Assembly: GCF_000018405.1 (NCBI RefSeq)
Contig: NC_009943.1
Span: forward strand, 1,057,001-1,121,000
From: Desulfosudis oleivorans Hxd3
GTDB taxonomy: Bacteria > Desulfobacterota > Desulfobacteria > Desulfobacterales > Desulfosudaceae
Direction of reading: 5' to 3'
Length of the DNA: 64,000 bases
In this document: positions 41,694-50,406 of the stretch, piece by piece
Layout: every line of letters begins with the position of its first letter
Numbering within the stretch: the first letter of the stretch is position 1
Notes under the pieces: generated by a model
Database searches by the model: none
What the model was told of the DNA's origin: nothing
The model's input: the letters and a program-made list of their open reading frames with translations, nothing else
Position numbers and translations under genes: made by a program

Positions 41694-43559
41694 TTATTGC
41701 CGATAAAATGTTCTGTCCTCGATGGTCACCGGGTCAAAGGCGGTGCCGGCTTTCATGGCCGCCTGAGTCTCGTCGTACAGTTTCCGGTCAAACCAGAACA
41801 GGCCGCCGGTGCCGCTGGAAAAGGGTTCGAACAGGTCATCGGTGTGCCGGGTGCCCGGCGGGTCGGGCAGTCGCCACCATCGCCAGCAGGCCTGGCGCAC
41901 ATAGGGCACCATGAAGGTGGGCACAAAGGCGCCGATCTCGTGAATTTTCGCCTGAATCTGCCGGGATAAAACCTTTCGTTCCTCCGCGTCCAGGCTGGCG
42001 CGGTAGGCCTCGATCAGCCGGTCCATCTCCGGGTCGTCGGTGTTGGTGATGTTGTTGGTCTGGGGCTTGTGGGCGTTTTCCGAATGAAAATGCTCCCAGT
42101 ACTGGGGCCTCAGGGACGTGCTCCATGCCACCCACCCCACCTCGTGCTTTTTCTCCAGCACCTGCTTGTAGGACGCCGAAGGGTCCAGCCGGCGCAGGTT
42201 GAGTTCGATGCCCGCCTTCCGGGCCTCCTCTTTTAACACCACCAGCCGCGGGGTGTGGCCATCATGGCTGTAGGTCACATCCACGGAAAACCGCATGCCC
42301 TCTTTTTCCCAGATGCCGTCCGTCCCCCGCTGCCACCCCGCACCGGTCATGTAGTCATTGACCTTTTCAAGGTCGAACCGCCGGGCCTTGACATCGGGGT
42401 TGGTGTAGTCGCCGTATCCCACGAATCCCTGCTCCAGGCGAAAGTAGTCGCCCCGCAGCACGGTGTCGATGACCTTTTGAATGTTCATGGCATGGGCAAA
42501 GGCGTAACGTACCCGGACATCCTTGAAGATATCGATATCCTGGTTGAGCCACATGCCCATGGCCGACTGCTGGGTGTCGTTGAAAAACCAGATGCGATGC
42601 ACATACCCCTTGTCAAAGACCGGGGTTTGCGTTTTGTCGTGCCAGAAGTCGGGCATGGTCAGGGGAAACGCGTCGATCTCGGCCTGCTTGAAGTACTCCC
42701 AGGACATGTTGAAGTCCTTGACAACGGTGTAGACTACCTTGTCCACGTTGAACCGGTTTTTAAAGAAACGCAGATCAGAGGCCCACCAGTCGGGCTTTCG
42801 GGAAAATTCCACAAACTTTCCCTTTTCAAACCCGGATACCTGGTAAGGCCCGGTGTTGGGGGCGATTTTCCAGTTGTAGTCCCGCACGAAATTTTCGTCC
42901 AGGTCGCCGTAAAAGTGGCTGGGTGTGGGGGAGATGCCCACCTTCAGGTAAAGGTCGGGGTCGGGTTTGGACGCCACCACGGCCAGGGTGTGGTCGTCAT
43001 ACACCACGACCTTTTCTATTTCTTTTGTATAGTAGTCGTTGTACCAGGGCGCCACGATGTGCGGGGACCGCATGAACGCCAGGGTGTAGGCAAAGTCGTG
43101 GGCCGTCACCGGCATGCCGTCGGACCACCGGGCATCAGGGTTGAGCCTGAAGTACATGGTTTTTTTGTCTTTGCCAAATGCCCAGTGGGTGGCGATTTCC
43201 GGTACAATGCGCTCGGTGTTGGGATGAATGCTGATCAGGGAGAGCTGGTTGCCCAGGATGGCGCTGCGAAAGCTGCTGTTGGAGTCCGGCCCCACCACCC
43301 GGAAGGTTAAGGGAAAACTCAGCAGGGACAGTCGCAGGGTGCCGCCGGTGACCGCGTCCGGAGAGGCAAACACCGGGTCGGTGTCGTTGGTCAGCCAGTC
43401 TATATTTTCCGGAAGATCGGTGTCGGCCAGAGGGGCCCGGAAGGGTGAATGGGCCGGCTCCGGTGCGGCCTGCTGCTCATCTTTGTCTGAAGAACAGCCC
43501 CAGGCGAGGAGCATGCACAGGACCATCAGCGCCGATATCAGATACTTAATTTTCGGCAT
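41694..43559 (-). CDS. YejA-like peptide-binding lipoprotein (SBP family 5)
   Basis: Protein of 621 aa with GGAAGGAAC before ATG 43559. Lipobox MLLAWGC anchors it. Typical blocks: GGTLRLSLLSFPLTFRVVGP, IVPEIATHWAFGKDKKTMYF, RWSDGMPVTAHDFAYTL, NTGPYQVSGFEKGKFVEF and VRYAFAHAMNIQKVIDTVL. The ~600-residue length and the DSNSSF segment resemble YejA. It captures peptides or similar solutes for the neighbouring permeases. Confidence 0.9.
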   Translation of the reverse strand: MPKIKYLISALMVLCMLLAWGCSSDKDEQQAAPEPAHSPFRAPLADTDLPENIDWLTNDTDPVFASPDAVTGGTLRLSLLSFPLTFRVVGPDSNSSFRSAILGNQLSLISIHPNTERIVPEIATHWAFGKDKKTMYFRLNPDARWSDGMPVTAHDFAYTLAFMRSPHIVAPWYNDYYTKEIEKVVVYDDHTLAVVASKPDPDLYLKVGISPTPSHFYGDLDENFVRDYNWKIAPNTGPYQVSGFEKGKFVEFSRKPDWWASDLRFFKNRFNVDKVVYTVVKDFNMSWEYFKQAEIDAFPLTMPDFWHDKTQTPVFDKGYVHRIWFFNDTQQSAMGMWLNQDIDIFKDVRVRYAFAHAMNIQKVIDTVLRGDYFRLEQGFVGYGDYTNPDVKARRFDLEKVNDYMTGAGWQRGTDGIWEKEGMRFSVDVTYSHDGHTPRLVVLKEEARKAGIELNLRRLDPSASYKQVLEKKHEVGWVAWSTSLRPQYWEHFHSENAHKPQTNNITNTDDPEMDRLIEAYRASLDAEERKVLSRQIQAKIHEIGAFVPTFMVPYVRQACWRWWRLPDPPGTRHTDDLFEPFSSGTGGLFWFDRKLYDETQAAMKAGTAFDPVTIEDRTFYRQ

Positions 43560-43615
43560 GTTGTTTGTTCCTTCCCAATCAATGTTTATTTTCGTTTATC
43601 GCACGCATCTATCTG

Positions 43616-43736
43616 GCGGCTTCGTAAAACAGTCAAGTTCAAGGCGTCGCAAGCCCGAGGAGCGAGGCGTACTGTATGTACGCCGCAGTGACGAGGGCGC
43701 AGCGCAACACAGAAATTGGCTGTTTTACGAAGCCGC
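43616..43736 (+). repeat. covarying stem-loop element, copy 2
   Basis: 121 bp with perfect 17-bp arms (43616-43632 GCGGCTTCGTAAAACAG; 43720-43736). Inner pairs GCCC (43653-43656) with GGGC (43695-43698) and GGCGTAC with GTACGCC. It lies just after the stop of the YejE-like permease on the opposite strand, before the binding-protein gene. Confidence 0.85.
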
Positions 43737-43742
43737 GCCATT

Positions 43743-44789
43743 TCATTCATAGACCGTATGCATCTTGGGATCAAACGCCTCCCTTATGGCCTCTCCAATA
43801 AAGGTCACCAGGGTCAGGGTGAGCACCATGGCCCCCACCACCGAGCAGACGATCCACCAGGCCGACATGTTGGCCCATCCCTGGTGCAGCAGCTCGCCCC
43901 AGCTGGGCGTGGGCGGGGGCAGGCCGAAGCCCAGGTAGTCTAACGAGGTCAGGGCGATGATGCCTTCGGCCATGGAAAAGGGCACAAAGGTGATGATGAT
44001 CGACACCGTGTTGGGCAGAATGTGGACAAGCAGAATGCGGCCGTCCGATGCGCCCAGGGACCGGGCCGCCAGCACGTATTCCCGCTCCTTTTCTTTATAG
44101 GTCACGGTGCGCATGATCCAGGTGCGGGAGACCCAGCCGAAACAGGCCATGATCAGCAGCAGCACGGCAAAGCTGGGCGCCACCACCGACGAGATGATGA
44201 TGATCACGTACAGCAGGGGCATGTTGGACCATATTTCGATGAGCCGCTGGAAGATCAGGTCAAAGGCGCCCCCCCAGTAGCCCATGGCACATCCCAGGGT
44301 CACCCCGGTCAGGTAGGTGATGCCCAGCAGTGCCACGGAAAAAAAGACCGCGATGCGGAAGCCGTAGGCCAGCCGGGCCAGCACATCCCGCCCCGACTTG
44401 TCGGTGCCCAGAAAATGCCGGTGCTCCAGGGAGGGCGGCGTGGGCGGGTAGGCGCTGACCAGAAAATCGTTTTCATAGGGGTTGTAGGGCACGGGCGGCA
44501 GCAGCACCCAGTTGCCCTCTTTTTCGGTTTTGAATTTTTTCGCAAGCTCCCGGTAGTTGGTCTCATAGGCATAGTCCAGGCCAAAGGCGGTGCCGGGAAT
44601 CATGTCGCCGTAAGTGGGAAAGAAGAGATGGCCCCGGTAGCTGACCACCAGTGCACGGCTGTTGATAAACACCTCGGCAAACAGGGAGACAAAAATCAGC
44701 AGGCAGAAGATCACAAGGGAGACATAACCCCGCCGGATAGAGGCAAACCGTTTGAGCTTTCTGGCTGTAAGCGGGCTGATGGTTAACAT
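43743..44789 (-). CDS. YejE/OppC-type peptide transporter permease
   Basis: Protein of 348 aa; ATG 44789 after AGGGGTG, instead of a GTG at 44819. Six predicted membrane segments and the EAA loop AARSLGASDGRILLVHILPN. HFLGTDKSGRDVLARLAYG is the signature of OppC/DppC permeases; the long loop YETNYRELAKKFKTEKEGNW is typical of YejE. Confidence 0.92.
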   Translation of the reverse strand: MLTISPLTARKLKRFASIRRGYVSLVIFCLLIFVSLFAEVFINSRALVVSYRGHLFFPTYGDMIPGTAFGLDYAYETNYRELAKKFKTEKEGNWVLLPPVPYNPYENDFLVSAYPPTPPSLEHRHFLGTDKSGRDVLARLAYGFRIAVFFSVALLGITYLTGVTLGCAMGYWGGAFDLIFQRLIEIWSNMPLLYVIIIISSVVAPSFAVLLLIMACFGWVSRTWIMRTVTYKEKEREYVLAARSLGASDGRILLVHILPNTVSIIITFVPFSMAEGIIALTSLDYLGFGLPPPTPSWGELLHQGWANMSAWWIVCSVVGAMVLTLTLVTFIGEAIREAFDPKMHTVYE

Positions 44790-44900
44790 GCGCACCCCTG
44801 ATGGTTCATATTTAAACACTTGATCCGGATATTGCCCGTGTCACCCATCGGTACTTGAACCGGCTGCAAACGGTTGGTAATCATGTTAAGGTCCAAATGC

Positions 44901-45026
44901 AATGGCAAAGCAGAACGTTCAAGTGCAAGGCGTCGCAAGCCCCGAGGAATGAGGCGTACTGGAATGTACGCCGCAGTGACGAGGGGCGAAGCGCAACACA
45001 GCAATTGGGCGTTCTGCTTTGCCATT
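44901..45026 (+). repeat. covarying stem-loop element, copy 3
   Basis: 126 bp with perfect 17-bp arms (44901-44917 AATGGCAAAGCAGAACG; 45010-45026) whose sequence differs from copies 1 and 2 but stays self-complementary. Inner pairs GCCCC (44939-44943) with GGGGC (44983-44987) and GGCGTAC with GTACGCC. The second arm reaches into the stop codon of the YejB-like permease. Confidence 0.85.
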
Positions 45027-46041
45027 ACTGGAATCTCACCCGCGGGTCCACAAAGGCCACGCAGATATCGGAAAGAATGTTGCCGATTAAAAACAGCAGC
45101 GACGAGATCACCAGAATGCCCATGACCACGGGATAGTCCCGCTCCACCACCGACTCGTAGCCCAAAAGGCCCATGCCGTTGATGTTGAAGACCGTTTCAA
45201 TGAGAAACGAGCCCGAGACCAGGACCGATATGTTGTTGCCGAAGCTGGTGGCAACGGGAATCAGGCTGTTTCTTAAGGCATGGCCGAACACCGCTTTTTT
45301 AAATGACAGCCCTTTTGCCATGGCCGTGCGCACATAGTCGGCGGCCAGTTCGTCCATCAGGGTGTTTTTCATTAAAAAGGTCATTACGGCAAAGGAGCCC
45401 ACAACGTAGGCGGCCAGGGGCAGGACCGTGTGCCGGGCGATATCGAGAATTTTTTCAGGTCCGGACAGGGCGTCAAAGCCGGCGCTTGTGAGCCCGCCCA
45501 GGGGCAGCACCCCCCACCGGGAAGAAAAGAGCAGCAGCAGCAGAATGCCCAGGACCCAGCCGGGCACGGCGTAGCCGGCAAACACCGCTACGGAGGTGAA
45601 GTTGTCGAACCCGCTTTTGTGGCGCACGGCCTTGGCCATGCCAAGGGGAATGCAGACCCCGTATATAATGACCATAGAGAGCAGGCCGAAATAGAGCGAT
45701 ATGGGTATGCGGGACCGGATCATCTCCCATACCGGGTCATAATACCGGGTGGAGGTGCCCAGGTCGCCGGACAGAACTTTTCCCATCCAGAGCACATAGG
45801 CTGCCGGCACCGGTTTGTCGAACCCGTAATAGCGTTTCAGGTAATTGATCTGCTCTTCGGAGAGGGGCTGGGTGGCCTCCCGCTGGGTGCGGCCCTCCAT
45901 GGCCTGCATGCGGTAGGACTCGGCAATCATGCGTTCCACCGGGCCGCCGGGCACAAACCGCGTGACCGCGAACACCAGTACGGTGATGCCCAGAAAGGTG
46001 GGAATGATCAGCAGGAATCGTCGAATAAAATATGCGCGCAT
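45025..46041 (-). CDS. YejB/OppB-type peptide transporter permease
   Basis: Protein of 338 aa. MRAYFIRRFLLIIPTFLGITVLVF and VPGGPVERM open it; the EAA loop reads AKGLSFKKAVFGHALRNSLIPV and the end ILSDICVAFVDPRVRF is classic OppB/DppB. The extra loop EGRTQREATQPLSEEQINYLKRYYGFDKP is found in YejB. First gene of the transporter operon. Confidence 0.93.
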   Translation of the reverse strand: MRAYFIRRFLLIIPTFLGITVLVFAVTRFVPGGPVERMIAESYRMQAMEGRTQREATQPLSEEQINYLKRYYGFDKPVPAAYVLWMGKVLSGDLGTSTRYYDPVWEMIRSRIPISLYFGLLSMVIIYGVCIPLGMAKAVRHKSGFDNFTSVAVFAGYAVPGWVLGILLLLLFSSRWGVLPLGGLTSAGFDALSGPEKILDIARHTVLPLAAYVVGSFAVMTFLMKNTLMDELAADYVRTAMAKGLSFKKAVFGHALRNSLIPVATSFGNNISVLVSGSFLIETVFNINGMGLLGYESVVERDYPVVMGILVISSLLFLIGNILSDICVAFVDPRVRFQ

Positions 46042-46156
46042 AGGCCTGCCCGAAGGGTTGCGAAATTGTCGACTCTGCGGCGCCGTTGGAACGGGACCGG
46101 CCGCACCGGTCTGTTATGTTTACCGTAATTCGGGCCGCCGCACAAGAGGCGGGCAA

Positions 46157-46192
46157 TAAAAAAGGGGTGAAAGAAATCTCTTCCACCCCTTG
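46157..46192 (-). terminator. terminator of the rplM-rpsI operon
   Basis: On the minus strand AAGGGGTG (46191-46184) pairs with CACCCCTT (46169-46162), extended by AA/TT pairs, followed by a T-run from the A-tract at 46158-46163. It is 26 bp past the rpsI stop. Confidence 0.85.
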
Positions 46193-46217
46193 AACGAACG
46201 TCGTATGCGGCCGATGT

Positions 46218-46610
46218 TTAACGCTTGGAGAACTGGTACCGGGCCCGGGCGCCGCGCTGGCCGTATTTTTTGCGCTCCTTCACCCGCGCGTCACGGGTGA
46301 GAAATCCGTTGGCCTTGAGCTTCTGGCGCATTTCCGGATCCAGCCCGGCCAGTATCTTGCTGATACCGTGACGGGCAGCGCCGGCCTGGCCTGTGATACC
46401 GCCGCCGATGACGCGGATATCCACGTCGTAAGACTCCAGGGTCTCCGTAATTTTCAGGGACTCGCGCATGATAATGCGGGCCGCGTTGGTGGTAAAGTGG
46501 GCGTCGGCGTCTTTGCCGTTGACCGTTATCTTACCGCTGCCCGGCTTCATCCAGGTGCGGGCGATGGCGGTTTTGCGTTTTCCCGTGGCGTACAAGGTCT
46601 GTGCTTCCAT
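46218..46610 (-). CDS. rpsI: ribosomal protein S9
   Basis: Protein of 130 aa; ATG 46610 follows AGAGGA. YATGKRKTAIARTW at the start and the invariant C-terminus KKYGQRGARARYQFSKR, whose tail reaches the ribosomal P site. It follows rplM by 18 bp, the normal operon order. Confidence 0.98.
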   Translation of the reverse strand: MEAQTLYATGKRKTAIARTWMKPGSGKITVNGKDADAHFTTNAARIIMRESLKITETLESYDVDIRVIGGGITGQAGAARHGISKILAGLDPEMRQKLKANGFLTRDARVKERKKYGQRGARARYQFSKR

Positions 46611-46628
46611 TGGTTCCTCTTGCGTCAA

Positions 46629-47066
46629 TTATTTTATCGAAAGGGGTTCGGGCTGCTGGGCCGAATGGGGATGTTCCGGGCCCGCGTAAACCTTCAGTTT
46701 CTTCAACAGGGCCCTTCCCAGCTTGTTCTTGGGAAGCATGCCGCGAACCGCGTGAACAACCAGGTCTTCCGGCTTTTTTTCAAGCAGCTTTTTGGCGGTG
46801 ATGGCCTTGATGCCGCCCACATAACCGGTGTGATGATAATAGACCTTCTGGTCCCATTTTCTGCCGGTCAGGGCGATTTTTTCGGCATTGACCACCACTA
46901 CGGAGTCACCGGTGTCGGCATGGGGGGTGTAGAGCGGGTTGCGTTTTCCCCGCAGCCGGGCCGCAATTTCCGATGCCATGCGGCCCAGGATCACGCCATC
47001 GGCGTCCACCAGGTACCACTTGTCGCTTTTGTCGGTCTCTCTTGCACTGTAAGTGTATTTTTTCAC
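46629..47066 (-). CDS. rplM: ribosomal protein L13
   Basis: Protein of 145 aa starting at GTG 47066 after AGGAG. Typical blocks: [63 protein letters not shown] and [17 protein letters not shown]. First gene of the rplM-rpsI operon. Confidence 0.98.
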   Translation of the reverse strand: MKKYTYSARETDKSDKWYLVDADGVILGRMASEIAARLRGKRNPLYTPHADTGDSVVVVNAEKIALTGRKWDQKVYYHHTGYVGGIKAITAKKLLEKKPEDLVVHAVRGMLPKNKLGRALLKKLKVYAGPEHPHSAQQPEPLSIK

Positions 47067-47102
47067 GTCTTTTAACTCCTGTATTGAAAACTCAATCTCG
47101 CT

Positions 47103-47130
47103 ATTTTACGTATTTACTGCGGTGTGTCAA
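47103..47130 (-). promoter_or_regulatory. promoter of rplM-rpsI
   Basis: Minus strand TTGACA (47130-47125), 16-bp spacer and TAAAAT (47108-47103), 37 bp before the rplM start. Confidence 0.7.
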
Positions 47131-47137
47131 GGAAAAT

Positions 47138-47428
47138 TTAAGTGGCGGCTTCGTAAAAAGCCCAATTTCTGAATTCTTCACCCTCTGGGGAAAGCGGCTG
47201 CGGATGCGGGAGCCCCATATCGCTGTTGACACCGGCATTTTTTAGGCATTTTTTCATTTTGCCCTTACATATTGCCCTGTTTTCGTTACACCCCCAGCAT
47301 GGAGACCGTCCCCTGCTGATTTCTGAATAGATCAACGGCCCGGCAATCCCCGGGTGAAGCGTGCATGTCGGCGGGACATATCCCTTCTGGATCATCATTT
47401 TTTTTCCTGTTTCTCCTGTCATCATCAT
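47138..47428 (-). CDS. small Cys-containing protein with repeat-derived tail (uncertain)
   Basis: A 96-aa frame with GAGGAGAA just before three consecutive ATG codons (47428, 47425, 47422). The first ~70 residues look protein-like: YVPPTCTLHPGIAGPLIYSE and GRSPCWGCNENRAICKGK, the latter a possible metal-binding Cys cluster. The last ~25 residues read through intergenic repeats (LPHPQPLSPEGE and the remnant of the stem-loop element), so the original C-terminus may have been replaced. Downstream of the lipase foldase on the same strand. Not a recognised family. Confidence 0.4.
   Translation of the reverse strand: MMMTGETGKKMMIQKGYVPPTCTLHPGIAGPLIYSEISRGRSPCWGCNENRAICKGKMKKCLKNAGVNSDMGLPHPQPLSPEGEEFRNWAFYEAAT
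47144..47171 (-). repeat. remnant of the covarying stem-loop element
   Basis: GGCTTCGTAAAAAGCCC and the following AATTTCTG equal, in reverse complement, the 3' arm and adjoining bases of copies 1-2. The rest of the element is absent. Confidence 0.7.
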
Positions 47429-47549
47429 TTCTCCTCACATACCGTACAGGTTGGTCTCCAGCCCGAACCTTCCATGAACCGCACAGGCCGCGCCTGCTCT
47501 TTTTGCGGCATATTCGCGGATATGGCAGGGGCGAACCAACCGGGTTCGG

Positions 47550-48617
47550 TCAATTTTTTCCGTAGATCCGTTCCCGGCCAAAACGGAAAAGGCCGGTCTG
47601 TTCCTCCTGTTTGATGACCTCGGCCTCCGCACCGAAATAGTCCTGCCGCAGCTCATCCAGCAGGTGCTCCCGGCCCGGGACCCCGGATGCGGCCGCTACC
47701 TGCCGCCTGGCCGCCATGTAGGCGCGCCCCTTTTCCCACCGTGCGTCCCTTTCGGTGTCCAGTTGGGCCCATCGTTCCAGAGCCGCGTCATCCAGCCCCA
47801 TGTTGGCCCGGAAAAAATTCAGGTGGGCCTGCCGGTCTTCAGGGGCCATGGCCGCCAGATCGGCCTGAACGACTTCCGTTTCCAGAAACTGGTCCATGGC
47901 CTTCTGGGTATAGGCCTGCCGAAAGGCCTCGGCCCGGTCGCCATAGACGTCGTCCAGGCTGGCCATGTAAAAATTTACCTTTTCATGAAAGGCCATCTCC
48001 TTTTGCCGGTTGAGGTCCTCAAGAGAGCGGGCCACGGCCTCGGCCTTGAGTTCCTTTTCCCATATGACCTGCGCGTCGTTTCCGAAAAACTGCTGCCGCC
48101 TGGCCCGGATAAGTTTTTTCCGCTCCTCAGCCGTCATGCCCAGCAGCAGCTCGGCATTATCTTTTCCCCATTGTTTAAAATCCATCAGCCTCAGGTAGTT
48201 GTCATATATTTGAGCCACGTGATCGGGAAATGCCGAGGAAAGATAGGCGTACACATGGTCCTGCCAGGTATCCGGATAGACCTCTTTTAAATAATGGGTC
48301 AGCTTTTCAATGGCCTGAATCTGGACCCGGACATGATAGATGTGTTGGCCGAACAGCTCGTTTAAGCGGGCCACCGCCACCTGCCGGTGGCCCTCGGCGT
48401 CAAACTCAGGGGCCGGATTCGCGGTCTCCTGGAAAAGCGACGCTTCGGCTTCTGCTGCCGGCTCCGGCGCCGGTTCGACCAGGGCGGGGGCCGCTTTTGC
48501 CAAAAGGGGCGCTGCCGGCGGTACACCGGCTTCTGTTCCGTTGAAAACCAACGTCAGCACAGTCATAAAAATCAGCACGCCGCAGGCCGCTGCGCCTGCC
48601 ATCTGATACCGTTTCAT
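47550..48617 (-). CDS. lipase-specific foldase (LifO/LimK-type chaperone)
   Basis: Protein of 355 aa; ATG 48617 after ACAGGTG is preferred to ATG 48638. An N-terminal membrane anchor (residues ~6-25) is followed by an Ala/Pro/Glu-rich linker and a long helical body. RARRQQFFGNDAQVIWEKE and LDELRQDYFGAEAEVIKQEE are typical helical steric-chaperone repeats; family members wrap the folding lipase in the periplasm before type II secretion. The canonical RxxFDY-(F/C)LSALGE motif region is not conserved here, so it is a distant member. The cognate lipase gene is immediately upstream. Confidence 0.82.
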   Translation of the reverse strand: MKRYQMAGAAACGVLIFMTVLTLVFNGTEAGVPPAAPLLAKAAPALVEPAPEPAAEAEASLFQETANPAPEFDAEGHRQVAVARLNELFGQHIYHVRVQIQAIEKLTHYLKEVYPDTWQDHVYAYLSSAFPDHVAQIYDNYLRLMDFKQWGKDNAELLLGMTAEERKKLIRARRQQFFGNDAQVIWEKELKAEAVARSLEDLNRQKEMAFHEKVNFYMASLDDVYGDRAEAFRQAYTQKAMDQFLETEVVQADLAAMAPEDRQAHLNFFRANMGLDDAALERWAQLDTERDARWEKGRAYMAARRQVAAASGVPGREHLLDELRQDYFGAEAEVIKQEEQTGLFRFGRERIYGKN

Positions 48618-48708
48618 TTTCACCTGTCCTTTGTTCATAAAAGAGAAGCGTGCAGGGGCGTCGTAACACCGGACGCCCCCGCGGTTTTATGAAGCATGCA
48701 CGGCCGGT

Positions 48709-49884
48709 CTACCAGAACCACCACCAGCCGGAGCTGCTGGTTCCTTCGTTGTCGGCGATGTAGTCGATCAGGTCGGCGTAGAAGCCTTCCTCATCAAAGT
48801 CATCGGGAATCAGGTAGGGAATCACGCCCAGGCCCAGTACATCCAGATGGTCCTGATCGATGACACTGCTGTAGGATGTGGCCTGCACCTGGCTGGGCCG
48901 GTCGATGTCGCCCACATAGCCGGTGGTCGAATCTTCGTCAAAATAGGTGCCCCACAGCCAGCTCTTTTTGTGCTTCAGGCGGTAGCCCATTTGCTGGGAG
49001 TTGATGCCCACCAGTCCGTCGTCGTCGCCGTCCTCAAAATCCCCGTCTCCGCAGCCGGCGGCGCCGTCGTTGTTGCAGTCCGTGTAGTCGGCGCACCAGC
49101 CGTCGCCGTCGATGTCAAGAGGCGCCACAAGGCCCAGGGCGCCAAGAATCGGGTTGAGGTTTCCCTGGGTGGCGGTGATGATGGAGGCATAGTGCCGTAC
49201 ATGGGTGTCGTTGATGCCGTAAGCGTTGTTAAAGGCCTTGGCGCCGGTGACAACCCCGTCGTTGGGATCGTAATCGTCATACACAAATGCCTTCATGCTG
49301 GCTTCAAAGTCGCTGAGATCCCCCACCAGCACAGGCCCCACCAGGTAATCAACCAGCACGCCGAGAAAGGCGTTCATGCCGTCGGGGCCCTGGTCCAGCA
49401 CGCCCTTGCCCACCGGTGATCCGCGATGGGGGGAGGAGATTGACACCATCACCTTGACCACCTGCCGGCCCTTTCGGTCGTAAAGCAGCTTGGCCGCCTT
49501 TCTGGCGTCCATGCCGCCCTGGGAGTGGCCCACGATATTCACGCAGTCCGCGTTTACGGTGGCCATGTAGCTCTCTATGGCATCGGCCAACTCCAGACCC
49601 CTTAGTTCAGAGGACTGAAACGGATTGACCGACGCGGCAAAGGCCTGCTGGTTTTTATCAATTTCGCTGTTGCAGGAGGTCTCCAGAAAACCGTCGCAGG
49701 GATCGCCGACAAATACACCGTAATCATTGCCGAAATAATCGATGCCCACCAGTTCATCAAACCCCAGCATGCCGTGGGCAAATACCACCGGATAGGTGGT
49801 TTTATCGGCCCGGGCAAACACGGCCCCCGGCAGAGCCGCAATCAGACAACTTACCAGAACAAAAGCAAAAAATCGTTTTACCAT
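48709..49884 (-). CDS. secreted lipase (family I.1/I.2-like)
   Basis: Protein of 391 aa; ATG 49884 after AAGGAGGAG. Signal peptide to VFARA, oxyanion region FAHGMLGFDEL, nucleophile Ser121 in GHSQGG, SSPHRGSP, and the catalytic His in DQDHLDVLG. Residues ~257-290 form an Asp/Cys-rich insertion (DIDGDGWCADYTDC and GCGDGDFEDGDDDG) resembling calcium-binding repeats; it replaces the region between the Ca-site and the His and is longer than in known pseudomonad enzymes. The protein ends in a Ser/Trp-rich tail. The foldase gene follows, and a membrane AraC regulator is divergent. Confidence 0.9.
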   Translation of the reverse strand: MVKRFFAFVLVSCLIAALPGAVFARADKTTYPVVFAHGMLGFDELVGIDYFGNDYGVFVGDPCDGFLETSCNSEIDKNQQAFAASVNPFQSSELRGLELADAIESYMATVNADCVNIVGHSQGGMDARKAAKLLYDRKGRQVVKVMVSISSPHRGSPVGKGVLDQGPDGMNAFLGVLVDYLVGPVLVGDLSDFEASMKAFVYDDYDPNDGVVTGAKAFNNAYGINDTHVRHYASIITATQGNLNPILGALGLVAPLDIDGDGWCADYTDCNNDGAAGCGDGDFEDGDDDGLVGINSQQMGYRLKHKKSWLWGTYFDEDSTTGYVGDIDRPSQVQATSYSSVIDQDHLDVLGLGVIPYLIPDDFDEEGFYADLIDYIADNEGTSSSGWWWFW

Positions 49885-50406
49885 CTTGATCTCCTCCTTT
49901 TTTTCGATAAAAAAGTTGTTGGCAGACGGAAAAAATCTGTTCCGTGGCCCCACTATAGCCCTGGCAAAAAGGCGGGGTCTGGCCAATCAGGCCGCCTGTC
50001 TGAAGATGACCATCTTTTTTTTGCGGTTTTGTGCCCCATGGGAAAAAGGTGCGGACAGCACCCGGGTGTGAGAAAAAAACAAAATAAACCCGGACTTTTG
50101 TTTTGCAGCAGGCTTGCGGGACACCGGCAGGGGGTACTGCAAAAGAGAAGACATTTGCGGCAGGGTCTGGTTTTGACCATCTTTTTCTACGGTTTTTTCT
50201 CGAATTTTTATCTTTTTTCATGTTTTTTCTGCGGCTCCTTTTTCCCGTCTCTGTTTGCAGGCAGAAAAACCACAACCGGGTTGCGCTGGGGCTGAAACTT
50301 AAATCAGGCCATAAAATCCCCGGGTTAGTCATCTTTTTTGTTTACAAAACCTGTGGGACATGAGAAGAGAAAAACAGATCGCACGCAGAACGGACAGGTG
50401 CTTTTC
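49885..50406. promoter_or_regulatory. long divergent control region with TGACCATCTTTTT direct repeats
   Basis: 522 bp without a supported gene. TGACCATCTTTTT plus CGGTTTT occurs at 50007-50030 and 50174-50196, with a related GTCATCTTTTTTG near 50328. The lipase side carries TATAGT on the minus strand (~49960). These may bind the AraC-type regulator encoded to the right. Confidence 0.55.

Noticed and set aside
42255-43310. 351-aa plus-strand frame opposite the YejA-like gene
   Set aside because: Antisense shadow of a well-supported gene.
49774-50371. Overlapping frames in the lipase/AraC intergenic region
   Set aside because: Phe/Lys-rich translations, inconsistent frames, and no family resemblance; the region looks regulatory.
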